A stretch of 64,000 nucleotides of DNA, taken from positions 1,426,001 to 1,490,000 of the forward strand of contig CAWHMD010000005.1 in the NCBI GenBank assembly GCA_963830385.1, in the 5' to 3' direction. Position 1 is the stretch's first letter; the number at the start of each line of letters is the position of its first letter. Positions 46,123-53,610 of the stretch are shown in pieces. The notes beneath the pieces were generated by a model that saw only the letters and a program-made list of their open reading frames with translations, was not told where the DNA came from and searched no databases. The DNA comes from Bog-532 sp963830385 (GTDB taxonomy: Bacteria; Actinomycetota; Actinomycetes; Streptosporangiales; Streptosporangiaceae). Position numbers and translations under genes: made by a program.

Positions 46123-46962
46123 TCAGGGCTTGCGGGCGACCGCGCCGTAGTTGGCCAGCTCGCGGTCGCCGCCGATCTCGGGGGTGGCGGCCCGCCAGCG
46201 GTGCAGCTGGACCAGTCCCGGCTCGATCAGCTCAAGACCGTCGAGGAAGCGGGCGACCTCGGCGTGGCTGCGGGGGGTGAGCTGGAGCGGGGCGGACTCG
46301 TTGTAGGCGCGCATCGAGTTGCCCATCTCGCTGCTGGAGATGTCCCCGGCCGGGTGCGAGATGACCAGGTAGCTGCCCGACGGCACCTCGGCCAGCACCC
46401 GCTGGACGAGCGCGGCCGGGTCCTCGGCGTCGGGGACGCAGTGCAGCAGGCCCAGCATCATCACCGCGACCGGCTGGCTGAAGTCGAGGGTCTGGGCGGC
46501 CTCGGCGACGATCTTCTCGGGCTCGTGGAAGTCCGCGCTGAGGTAGGCCGTCTCACCTTCGCGGCTGCTGGTCAGCAGCGCCCGGGCGTGCGAGAGCACG
46601 ATCGGGTCGTTGTCCACGTAGACCACGCGCGCCTCCGGCGCGAGCCGCTGGGCCACCTCGTGGGTGTTGTCGGCCGCCGGCAGCCCGGTGCCGATGTCGA
46701 GGAACTGCCGGATCCCGGCCTCGTTGACCAGGTAGCGGACGGCCCGGCCGAGGAACTCGCGCTGGGCGCGCACGCTGATCAGGACGTCGGGGAACGCGGC
46801 GATGACCTTCTCGGCCGTCTCCCGGTCCACCGCGAAGTTGTCCTTGCCGCCGAGCCAGTAGTCGTAGACCCGGGCGATGTGCGGGACTGTGGTGTCGATG
46901 CCCAGGCCGTGCGGCTGGGAGTCTCGCGCGCCGGGCGGGGTGTCCTGCGCGTCAGCTGCCAC
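46123..46962 (-). CDS. S-adenosyl methyltransferase, Methyltransf_19 family
   Basis: 279 aa; GTG 46962 with GGAGG 6 nt upstream (the frame is open 33 codons further, without a better site). Family signature HIARVYDYWLGGKDNFAVDR near 28, FLDIGTGLPAADNTHEVAQR near 85, VVYVDNDPIVLSHARALL near 112, VMMLGLLHCVPDAEDPAALV near 160, ATPEIGGDRELANYGAVARK at the end. These PF04672 proteins are abundant and specific to actinomycetes; substrates are unknown. Probably cotranscribed with the helical protein downstream. Confidence 0.9.
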   Translation of the reverse strand: MAADAQDTPPGARDSQPHGLGIDTTVPHIARVYDYWLGGKDNFAVDRETAEKVIAAFPDVLISVRAQREFLGRAVRYLVNEAGIRQFLDIGTGLPAADNTHEVAQRLAPEARVVYVDNDPIVLSHARALLTSSREGETAYLSADFHEPEKIVAEAAQTLDFSQPVAVMMLGLLHCVPDAEDPAALVQRVLAEVPSGSYLVISHPAGDISSSEMGNSMRAYNESAPLQLTPRSHAEVARFLDGLELIEPGLVQLHRWRAATPEIGGDRELANYGAVARKP

Positions 46963-47341
46963 GACCGTCCTCCGCTCACTGTTGACCCAAAAGGAACCGA
47001 AACGGGGCGGTTCGGCCCGGGAGAAGCCTAACGCAGGTCGCGGCCGGGCTTTGCGGAACACGTTGCCGACGGGGGCCGGGGCCTCGCTTTAGCTCCTGTT
47101 TTGCGGCCAGTTTTGATGAATTCCGCGCCGTCATTGCAAACCCGGTGATCAACGCGGGGGCGATGTCTCTAGGATGGCTTCAATAGTCGTCATCCAGTGT
47201 CGTCATCCGGGTCCAACGGGCCACGTTATCGACGGGGCCACCGCCATCAGTGGGGAATTAACACGGCGGCAACGCTTGATGATCGGGGTGCCTCGGCGCC
47301 TATCAGCTTGTCCGTTAGCGATGTCAAGAATGGAGCGCGCA

Positions 47342-47680
47342 ATGGCGCAGAAAGTACAGACCCTCTTCATCGATGATCTCGATGGGAGCGAGGCGGAGGG
47401 CAGCGTTCAGTTCGGGCTGGACGGCAACGATTACGAGATCGACCTGAACGCCCGGCACGCCGAGGAGTTGCGCGCGGCCCTGGGCCGGTACGTGACCGCG
47501 GCCCGCCGGGTGAGCGGCACCGGCAGGCCCGCCGCCCGGGGCGGACGCCGTAGCGCCGCCAGCGACGTGGACACCAAGGACGTCCGTAAGTGGGCCAAGG
47601 ATCAGGGGATCGAGCTCAAGGACCGTGGCCGCGTGCCGACCAGCGTGGTGGCCAGGTTCCGCGCGGCGACCGGGAAATAG
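47342..47680 (+). CDS. lsr2: Lsr2-family nucleoid-associated protein
   Basis: 112 aa; ATG 47342 with GGAG 6 nt upstream. N-terminal dimerisation domain (MAQKVQTLFIDDLDGSEAEG, FGLDGNDYEIDLNARHAEEL) and C-terminal DNA-binding domain with RKWAKDQGIELKDRGRVPTS, including the RGR hook that enters the AT-rich minor groove. Lsr2 is an H-NS-like xenogeneic silencer. The AT-rich patches seen in this window (20.0 kb, 27.8 kb, 49.5 kb) are the sort of DNA it binds. The 380 nt upstream include a 10-bp direct repeat (GTCGTCATCC, 47186 and 47199). Many actinomycetes have more than one Lsr2; which copy this is cannot be told. Confidence 0.93.
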   Translation: MAQKVQTLFIDDLDGSEAEGSVQFGLDGNDYEIDLNARHAEELRAALGRYVTAARRVSGTGRPAARGGRRSAASDVDTKDVRKWAKDQGIELKDRGRVPTSVVARFRAATGK

Positions 47681-47855
47681 GCACCCGCCTGGACCTGTTT
47701 CCCAGCGGCCGGGAGAACCCGCCCTCCGGCCTCGCTGCGCGATCCTCACCGCGGGTGCCGATCCGGCTGTTGCGGACGCTGCTTCTCTGGCAGATCCGCC
47801 GCGCCGGGTCGGCTTTCTTTTGCCCGCTGACCGGTCAGCGGCTGGTCCCGGACGG

Positions 47856-47893
47856 CATTCGGCCACGGCCTGTCGCCAGGCCGTGGCCGAATG
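47856..47893. terminator. Long perfect inverted repeat between lsr2 and APC permease
   Basis: 16-bp perfect stem (47856-47871 with 47878-47893; core ATTCGGCCACGGCCT) and a 6-nt loop. Lies between two convergent genes, ending 18 nt before the permease stop codon. No T tract. Likely bidirectional terminator. Confidence 0.75.
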
Positions 47894-47910
47894 AGGAACT
47901 CAGCTGACTT

Positions 47911-49377
47911 TTACACCGCGCTACGCGAGTCGGCCCGGTGGGAACTGCGCCCGGCCGATTCGCGGGGAATGTGGAAGAACGGCGACTTCTGGATGAACCG
48001 GGCCGAGAGCAGCAGCAGGACGCCGACCACGGCGGTACCGGCCAGCGCCAGGTTCGACGCCGCCGACGAGGACAGCATCGACTTGACCAGGACCCAGGTG
48101 AGGAACGCGCCCGCCGCAAGCGGGAGGACGCCGAGGATCAGGGCGTTCCAGAGGCTGCTGAACACCCGGCGCCGGTAGTACACGATCGTCGCCAGCGCCG
48201 TGAGCACGTAGAACGAGATGTACAAGATGCCGGAGTCGTCGATCAGGTAGGTGAAGGCGTTCTGCACCGTCGTCGCCAGGAGGTAGATCCAGCCCAGCGC
48301 GATGAGCAGCACGCCGGTGAGGATGCTGGCGGCGGTGGGCGTGCGGAACCGGGGCGAGACGTTGGCCAGGATCACCGGCAGCGTCCGGCGGCTGGCCATC
48401 CCGTACAGGATGCGGGCGATGACCACGATGCTGGTGCCGGTCGAGCCGACCACCGACAGGGCCAGGGCCAGGGCCATCACCTTGGCCCAGTTGCCGCCGG
48501 CCAGCGACTGGGCGATGAAGACCAGCGCCGAGGAGGAGTTGGCCTGGAGCTTGGCCGGGGTGGTGCCGCCCTGCAGGCCGACGATCGAAATCGTGTAGAC
48601 CACGGTCAGGCAGGCGACCGCGATCATGGCCGCCCGGCCCGGGTTGCGGTGCTTGTGCTTGACCTCCTCGTTCACGTAGACGGTGGCGTCCCAGCCGGTG
48701 AACGCGAACACCGCCAGCAGGAAGCCGGCCACCGGGCTGCCCTTGCCGCCGATGCCGTGCAGGCTGAACCAGCCCGAGGAGATGGGGAACGTGCCGTGCT
48801 TGTGGCTGAGCACCGAGACCAGGCCGAAGATCGCGAAGCCGATCAGGATCGTGTACTCGACGATGGCCAGGCTGACCTGGGTGCGAGCGGTCAGCCGGAT
48901 GCCGGCCACCGCGATCGCCAGCAGGACCAGCACCACCACGGTGGTGATCCACACGTTCGGCCAGGCCGCGTTGGCGTTGGCCCCGAAGATTGCCAGCACG
49001 GATGGCCCGAGCACGATCACACCGCTGACGGTGGCGACGACGTTGCCGGCGATCATCAGCCAGCCGGTCATGAAGCCCAGGTCGGGGCTGATCGCCCGGC
49101 CGACCCACTCGAACGAGGCGCCGACGTTGGCGCTCCACAGGTTCAGCCGCCGGTAGGCGTTGGCGATGATCAGCATCGGGATCGCGGTGATAAGCACGAT
49201 GATCGGGCTGCCGTAGGCCGTAGCGGCCGCCAGTGCGGCAATCGTCAGTCCGACCGAAACGGCCGGCGCCGACGTAGCCATGCCGATGACCACGTCCTGG
49301 GCCACGCCGAGGGCGTCCGGCTCCAGCCGGGCCTCATGCCGTGGCACCGAGGTGGCGTCAACCACCTGATCTGCCAT
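47911..49377 (-). CDS. APC-family amino acid permease
   Basis: 488 aa; ATG 49377 with GAGGAGAAAG upstream. About twelve hydrophobic helices. N-terminal DALGVAQDVVIGMATSAPAV and SANVGASFEWVGRAISPDLG, middle FTGWDATVYVNEEVKHKHRN then PGRAAMIAVACL, and SVVGSTGTSIVVIARILYGM fit APC amino acid/polyamine transporters. Cytoplasmic-membrane importer; substrate unknown. Single gene, ended by a strong inverted repeat. The 416 nt upstream, to the ligase gene, contain an AT-rich block (49470-49560) and no other gene. Confidence 0.9.
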   Translation of the reverse strand: MADQVVDATSVPRHEARLEPDALGVAQDVVIGMATSAPAVSVGLTIAALAAATAYGSPIIVLITAIPMLIIANAYRRLNLWSANVGASFEWVGRAISPDLGFMTGWLMIAGNVVATVSGVIVLGPSVLAIFGANANAAWPNVWITTVVVLVLLAIAVAGIRLTARTQVSLAIVEYTILIGFAIFGLVSVLSHKHGTFPISSGWFSLHGIGGKGSPVAGFLLAVFAFTGWDATVYVNEEVKHKHRNPGRAAMIAVACLTVVYTISIVGLQGGTTPAKLQANSSSALVFIAQSLAGGNWAKVMALALALSVVGSTGTSIVVIARILYGMASRRTLPVILANVSPRFRTPTAASILTGVLLIALGWIYLLATTVQNAFTYLIDDSGILYISFYVLTALATIVYYRRRVFSSLWNALILGVLPLAAGAFLTWVLVKSMLSSSAASNLALAGTAVVGVLLLLSARFIQKSPFFHIPRESAGRSSHRADSRSAV

Positions 49378-49793
49378 GCAACTTTCTCCTCTTGTTCCGC
49401 CCAGCCCCATCCCCGCCCGTGGCTTGCTCCGCAGGCGGCCGGCAGCGCCGCACCGGCGAGTGGGTCATCGCAACCTAATCATTTTCGAGGCCTTGATAAA
49501 CGGACAGCGAGAAAAATTCCGTCACAATTTACGACCAACCTGGCCGGCATACTTGCGGCGGCACAACCAGTCCATCGATGTCAAGTGCCGACCGTCAGTT
49601 ACTGATGGGTATGGCCGGCGGATGCCGTGGGATTGGCCGGCGTTCTGGGCCGGGTTTCGACTATCCATTCCGCATTCACGCCGCCGGGAAGCCCCGTCGG
49701 CGGGCGGCCCGGGTGGCCCGTTATGTCCGGGTCTTGAGCGCGGGGCCGGGCGGATCGTAGGGTTCGCGTGTTGGCGCAGTTCGTAGGGTTCGC
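49378..49793. other. Divergent intergenic region with AT-rich block and tandem repeat
   Basis: Separates the APC permease (minus) from the acyl-CoA ligase (plus). 49475-49560 is AT-rich (TTGATAAACG, AAAAATTCCGTCACAATTTA), a likely promoter zone or Lsr2-binding patch. The 3' end holds the tandem 23-bp repeat that spans the ligase start. No gene was found. Confidence 0.5.
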
Positions 49794-49803
49794 GTGTTGG
49801 CGC
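49755..49803 (+). repeat. Tandem 23-bp repeat spanning the acyl-CoA ligase start
   Basis: Identical 23-bp copies at 49755-49777 and 49781-49803 (contain GTAGGGTTCGCGTGTTGGCG), 26-bp period. Each copy carries TAGGG and the GTG TTG GCG start; the first copy (GTG 49768) is out of frame with the gene, the second (GTG 49794) is in frame. Confidence 0.8.
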
Positions 49804-51398
49804 GGTGGCATGGAGATGAGGCGGACTTGGGCACCAGGCATCTGGCCCGGCAGGCGGAACGTCAGCTCGAACGGCACGGCGACGGCGACTCGCTGTTCTT
49901 CGAGGACCGCTGGTACACCCGGGGGTGGATGGCGGATCAGGCGGCCCGGTTCGGGACCGGCCTGACCGAGCTGGGGGTCCGGCCCGGCGACCGGGTGGTG
50001 GTGCTGATGGCCAACTGCCCCGAGGTGCTCGTCACCTACACCGCCGCCTGGCGGGCCGGCGCGGTCGTGACGCCGCTGATCTTCCTGATCAGCGCCGACG
50101 AGCTGCGGCACGCGCTGACCGACTCGGGCGCGGTGGCGGTGGTGACCACCCCCGAGTTCCTGCCCAAGGTGGCCGAGGCGGCGAGCAGCGTGGACACGGT
50201 CCGGTCGATCATCGTCGCCCTGGGCGCCGGCGGTGCCATCTCGGCCGGCGGGGACGGGCCGCGGGTGCTGAGCTTCGCCGACGTCGCGGCGGCCGCGCCC
50301 GGGGCGATCGTGGACCGGGCCGACGACGATCTGGCCGCGCTGCTGTACACCGGCGGGACCACCGGGCGGTCCAAGGGAGTGCCGCTCACCCACGCCAACC
50401 TGTTCTGGTGCGGCTGGTCCTCACACTCGTCGTCGGCCTCGCCGGAGGCGGAGGCGCTGACCCGCACGCTGATGCCGTTGCCGCTCGCGCACGCCTACGG
50501 TCTCCTGGTCACCTGCGTGGGCATGCACGCCGAGGTGCCCGGCCAGTCGATCCTGATGCGCTGGTTCGACCCGGCCGGCTGGCTCAAGCTGGCCCAGCAG
50601 CACGGGGCCCAGCGGACCACCCTGGTCCCGTCGATGATCCAGATGCTGCTGGCCCAGCCGCTGGACGAGGCCGACCTGTCGGCGCTGGTGGCGGTGTCGT
50701 CCGGGGCCGCCCCGCTGGCGGCCGAGAGCCGCGAGGAGTTCGAGCGCCGGGTGCCCAGCGCCACCATCTACGAGGGCTACGGCTGCACCGAGTCGGCGTC
50801 GATCATCGCCGCCAACCCGCTCGGCGCCCGGCGGCTGGGCAGCGTGGGCCTGCCGGTACCCGGCTGCACCGTGCAGATTCAGGACGACGCCGGCCAGGTG
50901 CTGCCCGCGGGCGAGGACGGGGAGATCTGCGTCCAGTCCCCCGGGGTGCTGTCCGGTTACTGGCGGGCGCCCGACGCCACCGCGGCCGCACTGCACGACG
51001 GCTGGCTGCACACCGGCGACATCGGGCACCTGGACGACGACGGCTACCTGTACGTGGTGGACCGGAAGAAGGACCTGATCATCCGGGGCGGATTCAACGT
51101 CTATCCGCGTGACGTGGAGGACGTGCTGCTGACCCACCCGGCGGTCGCCCAGGCCGCGGTGGTGGGGCGGCCCGATCCCCGGCTGGGCGAGGAAGTGGTG
51201 GGGTTCGTCGCGCTGCGGGACGGCGCCAGCGCCACCCCGGACGAGCTCGTCGCCCACGCCCGGGCCCGGCTGGCCGCGACCAAGTACCCGCGCGAGGTCC
51301 GGATCGTGCCGGCCATCCCGCTGACCAGCGTGGGCAAGCTCGATCGCAAGCGCTTGCGCACGCTGGTGAAAGGCGAAGCCGCCGGGGCTGCTAGCTAA
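49794..51398 (+). CDS. AMP-dependent acyl-CoA synthetase/ligase
   Basis: 534 aa; GTG 49794, inside the second copy of a tandem repeat. ANL-family motifs: LLYTGGTTGRSKGVPLTHAN (ATP loop) near 183, IYEGYGCTESASI near 322, HTGDIGHLDDDGYLYVVDRK near 403, RGGFNVYPRDVEDVL near 428 and the adenylation lysine in TSVGKLDRKRL near 517. It activates a carboxylic acid, most likely a fatty or aromatic acid, to its CoA ester; substrate not known. 44 nt upstream of glpD on the same strand, so the pair may be one transcript for lipid/glycerol use. Confidence 0.9.
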   Translation: MLARWHGDEADLGTRHLARQAERQLERHGDGDSLFFEDRWYTRGWMADQAARFGTGLTELGVRPGDRVVVLMANCPEVLVTYTAAWRAGAVVTPLIFLISADELRHALTDSGAVAVVTTPEFLPKVAEAASSVDTVRSIIVALGAGGAISAGGDGPRVLSFADVAAAAPGAIVDRADDDLAALLYTGGTTGRSKGVPLTHANLFWCGWSSHSSSASPEAEALTRTLMPLPLAHAYGLLVTCVGMHAEVPGQSILMRWFDPAGWLKLAQQHGAQRTTLVPSMIQMLLAQPLDEADLSALVAVSSGAAPLAAESREEFERRVPSATIYEGYGCTESASIIAANPLGARRLGSVGLPVPGCTVQIQDDAGQVLPAGEDGEICVQSPGVLSGYWRAPDATAAALHDGWLHTGDIGHLDDDGYLYVVDRKKDLIIRGGFNVYPRDVEDVLLTHPAVAQAAVVGRPDPRLGEEVVGFVALRDGASATPDELVAHARARLAATKYPREVRIVPAIPLTSVGKLDRKRLRTLVKGEAAGAAS

Positions 51399-51442
51399 CG
51401 GCGTACGGGGTATTTAGGCTGGCAGAAACGCTTGCGCGCACG

Positions 51443-53188
51443 ATGACGACGCGAAGGGCGGTTGGTCTGGTGGGAGCTGAACTGTCTCCGGAATCCCGGG
51501 ACACCATGATCGGCAAGATGAGCGGGGCCGAGGTCGACATCCTCGTCGTCGGCGGCGGGGTGGTCGGCGCGGGCTCCGCGCTCGACGCGGTGACCCGCGG
51601 GCTGAGCACGGCGATCGTCGAGGCCAGGGACTGGGCCAGCGGCACCTCCAGCCGGTCCAGCAAGCTCATCCACGGTGGCCTGCGCTACCTCGAGATGATG
51701 GACTTCGCGCTGGTCCGGGAGGCGCTGCACGAGCGTGGCCTGCTGCTCGACCGGATCGCCCCGCACCTGGTGCACCCGGTCCGGTTCCTGTACCCGCTGA
51801 CCAGGCACTGGGAGCGCCCCTACGTGGGCTCCGGCATCGCGCTCTACGACGGGTTCGCCGTCACCTCGGGCACCGCGCACGGGCTGAAGCTGGGCAAGCA
51901 CATGACCCGCAAGCAGGCCCTGCGGCACGCGCCGTGCCTGCGCCCGGACGCGCTCACCGGCGCCATCCAGTACACCGACGCGCAGGTGGACGACGCCCGG
52001 CACACGATGACGGTGGTCCGCACGGCGGTCGCGTATGGCGCCCTGGCGGCCAACGAGGTCCAGGTCACCGGCTTCCTGCGGCAGGGCGAGCGGGTGTCCG
52101 GGGCCGAGCTGGTCGACCTGGAGAGCGGGCGGGCATTCTCGGTCCGGGCCAGGCAGGTCATCAACGCGACCGGGGTGTGGACCGACGACACCCAGGCGCT
52201 GGCCGACACCCGCGGCCAGTTCCACGTCCGCGCGTCCAAGGGCATCCACCTGGTCGTGCCCCGGGACCGGCTGCAGTCCGACACCGGGATCATCCTGCGC
52301 ACCGAGAAGAGCGTGCTGTTCGTGATCCCGTGGGGCCGCCACTGGATCATCGGCACCACCGACACCGACTGGTCGCTGGACAAGGCCCACCCGGCCGCCA
52401 GCTCGCGCGACATCGACTACCTGCTCGAGCACGTCAACTCGGTGCTCAATTCCCCGCTGACCCGCGAGGACGTCGAGGGCGTCTACGCCGGCCTGCGCCC
52501 GCTGCTGACCGGGGAGTCCGAGTCGACCTCCAAGCTGTCCCGCGAGCACGTGGTCGGCCACCCGGTCCCCGGCCTGGTCGTGGTGGCGGGCGGCAAGTAC
52601 ACGACCTACCGGGTGATGGGCAAGGACGCGGTCGACGAGGCCGCGTTCGGCCTCGACGCCCGGGTGCCCGAGTCCTGCACCGACCGCGTTCCGCTGCTGG
52701 GCGCCGACGGGTACCAGGCACTGTGGAACCAGCGCCGCACGCTGGCGGCCGAGGCCGGTATCCACCCGGCCCGGGTTGAGCACCTGCTGAACCGGTACGG
52801 GTCCTGCATCCACGAGCTGATCGCGATGCTCCGGGCCGAACCGGCTCTGGGTGAGCCGCTGCCGGGGGCCGACGACTACCTGGCCGTCGAGGCCCGTTAC
52901 GCGGTGACCCACGAGGGCGCCCGGCACGTGGACGACGTGCTGGCCCGCCGGACCCGGATCTCGATCGAGTCCTGGGACCGGGGAGTAGCCGCCGCCCCCG
53001 CCGTCGCGGAGCTGATGAAGGGCCCGCTCGGCTGGGACGACGATCAGGCCCAGCGCGAGGTCGACCACTACCTGGCCCGCGTGCGCGCCGAACGCGACTC
53101 CCAGACCAAGCCCGACGACGACACCGCCGAGGCCGCTCGGCTCGGGGCCCCGGAGATCCGCCCTCCGCTGACCGTCAGAAGTTTGTGA
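51443..53188 (+). CDS. glpD: FAD-dependent glycerol-3-phosphate dehydrogenase
   Basis: 581 aa; ATG 51443, with a second ATG at residue 22 nearer the fold. FAD-binding VDILVVGGGVVGAGSALDAV near 31, GTSSRSSKLIHGGLRYLEMM near 67, substrate-side YTDAQVDDARHTMTVVRTAV, LFVIPWGRHWIIGTTDTDWS near 290, GLRPLL near 350, VVVAGGKYTTYRVMGKDAVD near 375. C-terminal all-alpha DAO_C domain follows (about 410-540). It oxidises sn-glycerol-3-phosphate to dihydroxyacetone phosphate, feeding electrons to quinones at the membrane. Two long hairpins follow the gene. Confidence 0.94.
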   Translation: MTTRRAVGLVGAELSPESRDTMIGKMSGAEVDILVVGGGVVGAGSALDAVTRGLSTAIVEARDWASGTSSRSSKLIHGGLRYLEMMDFALVREALHERGLLLDRIAPHLVHPVRFLYPLTRHWERPYVGSGIALYDGFAVTSGTAHGLKLGKHMTRKQALRHAPCLRPDALTGAIQYTDAQVDDARHTMTVVRTAVAYGALAANEVQVTGFLRQGERVSGAELVDLESGRAFSVRARQVINATGVWTDDTQALADTRGQFHVRASKGIHLVVPRDRLQSDTGIILRTEKSVLFVIPWGRHWIIGTTDTDWSLDKAHPAASSRDIDYLLEHVNSVLNSPLTREDVEGVYAGLRPLLTGESESTSKLSREHVVGHPVPGLVVVAGGKYTTYRVMGKDAVDEAAFGLDARVPESCTDRVPLLGADGYQALWNQRRTLAAEAGIHPARVEHLLNRYGSCIHELIAMLRAEPALGEPLPGADDYLAVEARYAVTHEGARHVDDVLARRTRISIESWDRGVAAAPAVAELMKGPLGWDDDQAQREVDHYLARVRAERDSQTKPDDDTAEAARLGAPEIRPPLTVRSL

Positions 53189-53333
53189 GGTTATAGGGGC
53201 GTGTGAGGCTGGCGGGCGGCGTGAGGCTGCGGGCCGGCGTGGCTTCGGGGTGATCTTGGCTCGACAAAGCCCAGCTCGCAGCCACACCCGTCACCCAGCT
53301 CGCAGCCGCCCCGCCAGCCCCGCACCCCAACAG

Positions 53334-53385
53334 GGGCAATGGCGCCTTTGCCCATGCTCTTACCCAGGTAAAGGCGCCATTGCCC
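53334..53385. terminator. Long inverted repeat after glpD (first of two)
   Basis: 16-bp perfect arms, 53334-53349 and 53370-53385 (GGGCAATGGCGCCTTT and complement), 20-nt loop. Lies 145 nt past the glpD stop. Short palindrome GGCGCC sits inside each arm. Confidence 0.7.
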
Positions 53386-53438
53386 TTCCTACCAGCCGGA
53401 CCTGCTCGCCGGCGCGCCCGCTGACAGGCCAGCCGGAA

Positions 53439-53496
53439 GGGGGTCGAAGGTAACTTCGCACCCCCTAGAGGGGTACCAAAGTTACCTTCGACCCCC
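53439..53496. terminator. Long inverted repeat, second of two, with nested stem
   Basis: 18-bp perfect arms, 53439-53456 and 53479-53496 (GGGGGTCGAAGGTAACTT and complement), 22-nt loop that itself folds (CCCCT-AG-AGGGG). 114 nt before the end of the convergent GGDEF-EAL gene. Likely terminator pair with the hairpin at 53334, or members of a dispersed repeat family. Confidence 0.7.
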
Positions 53497-53610
53497 CTGC
53501 CAGCCCGGGACTGAGAGGGCTGATGAGACTCCGGGCTTCAGGGTGATTTTGTGGCCAGTGTCCTGACGGTGAGGACCGATACGGGAGGGTGTGGCTGGGC
53601 AGGGCCGACG

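Noticed and set aside
47186..47208. 10-bp direct repeat GTCGTCATCC before lsr2
   Set aside because: Short and near background expectation; noted only as a possible control element.
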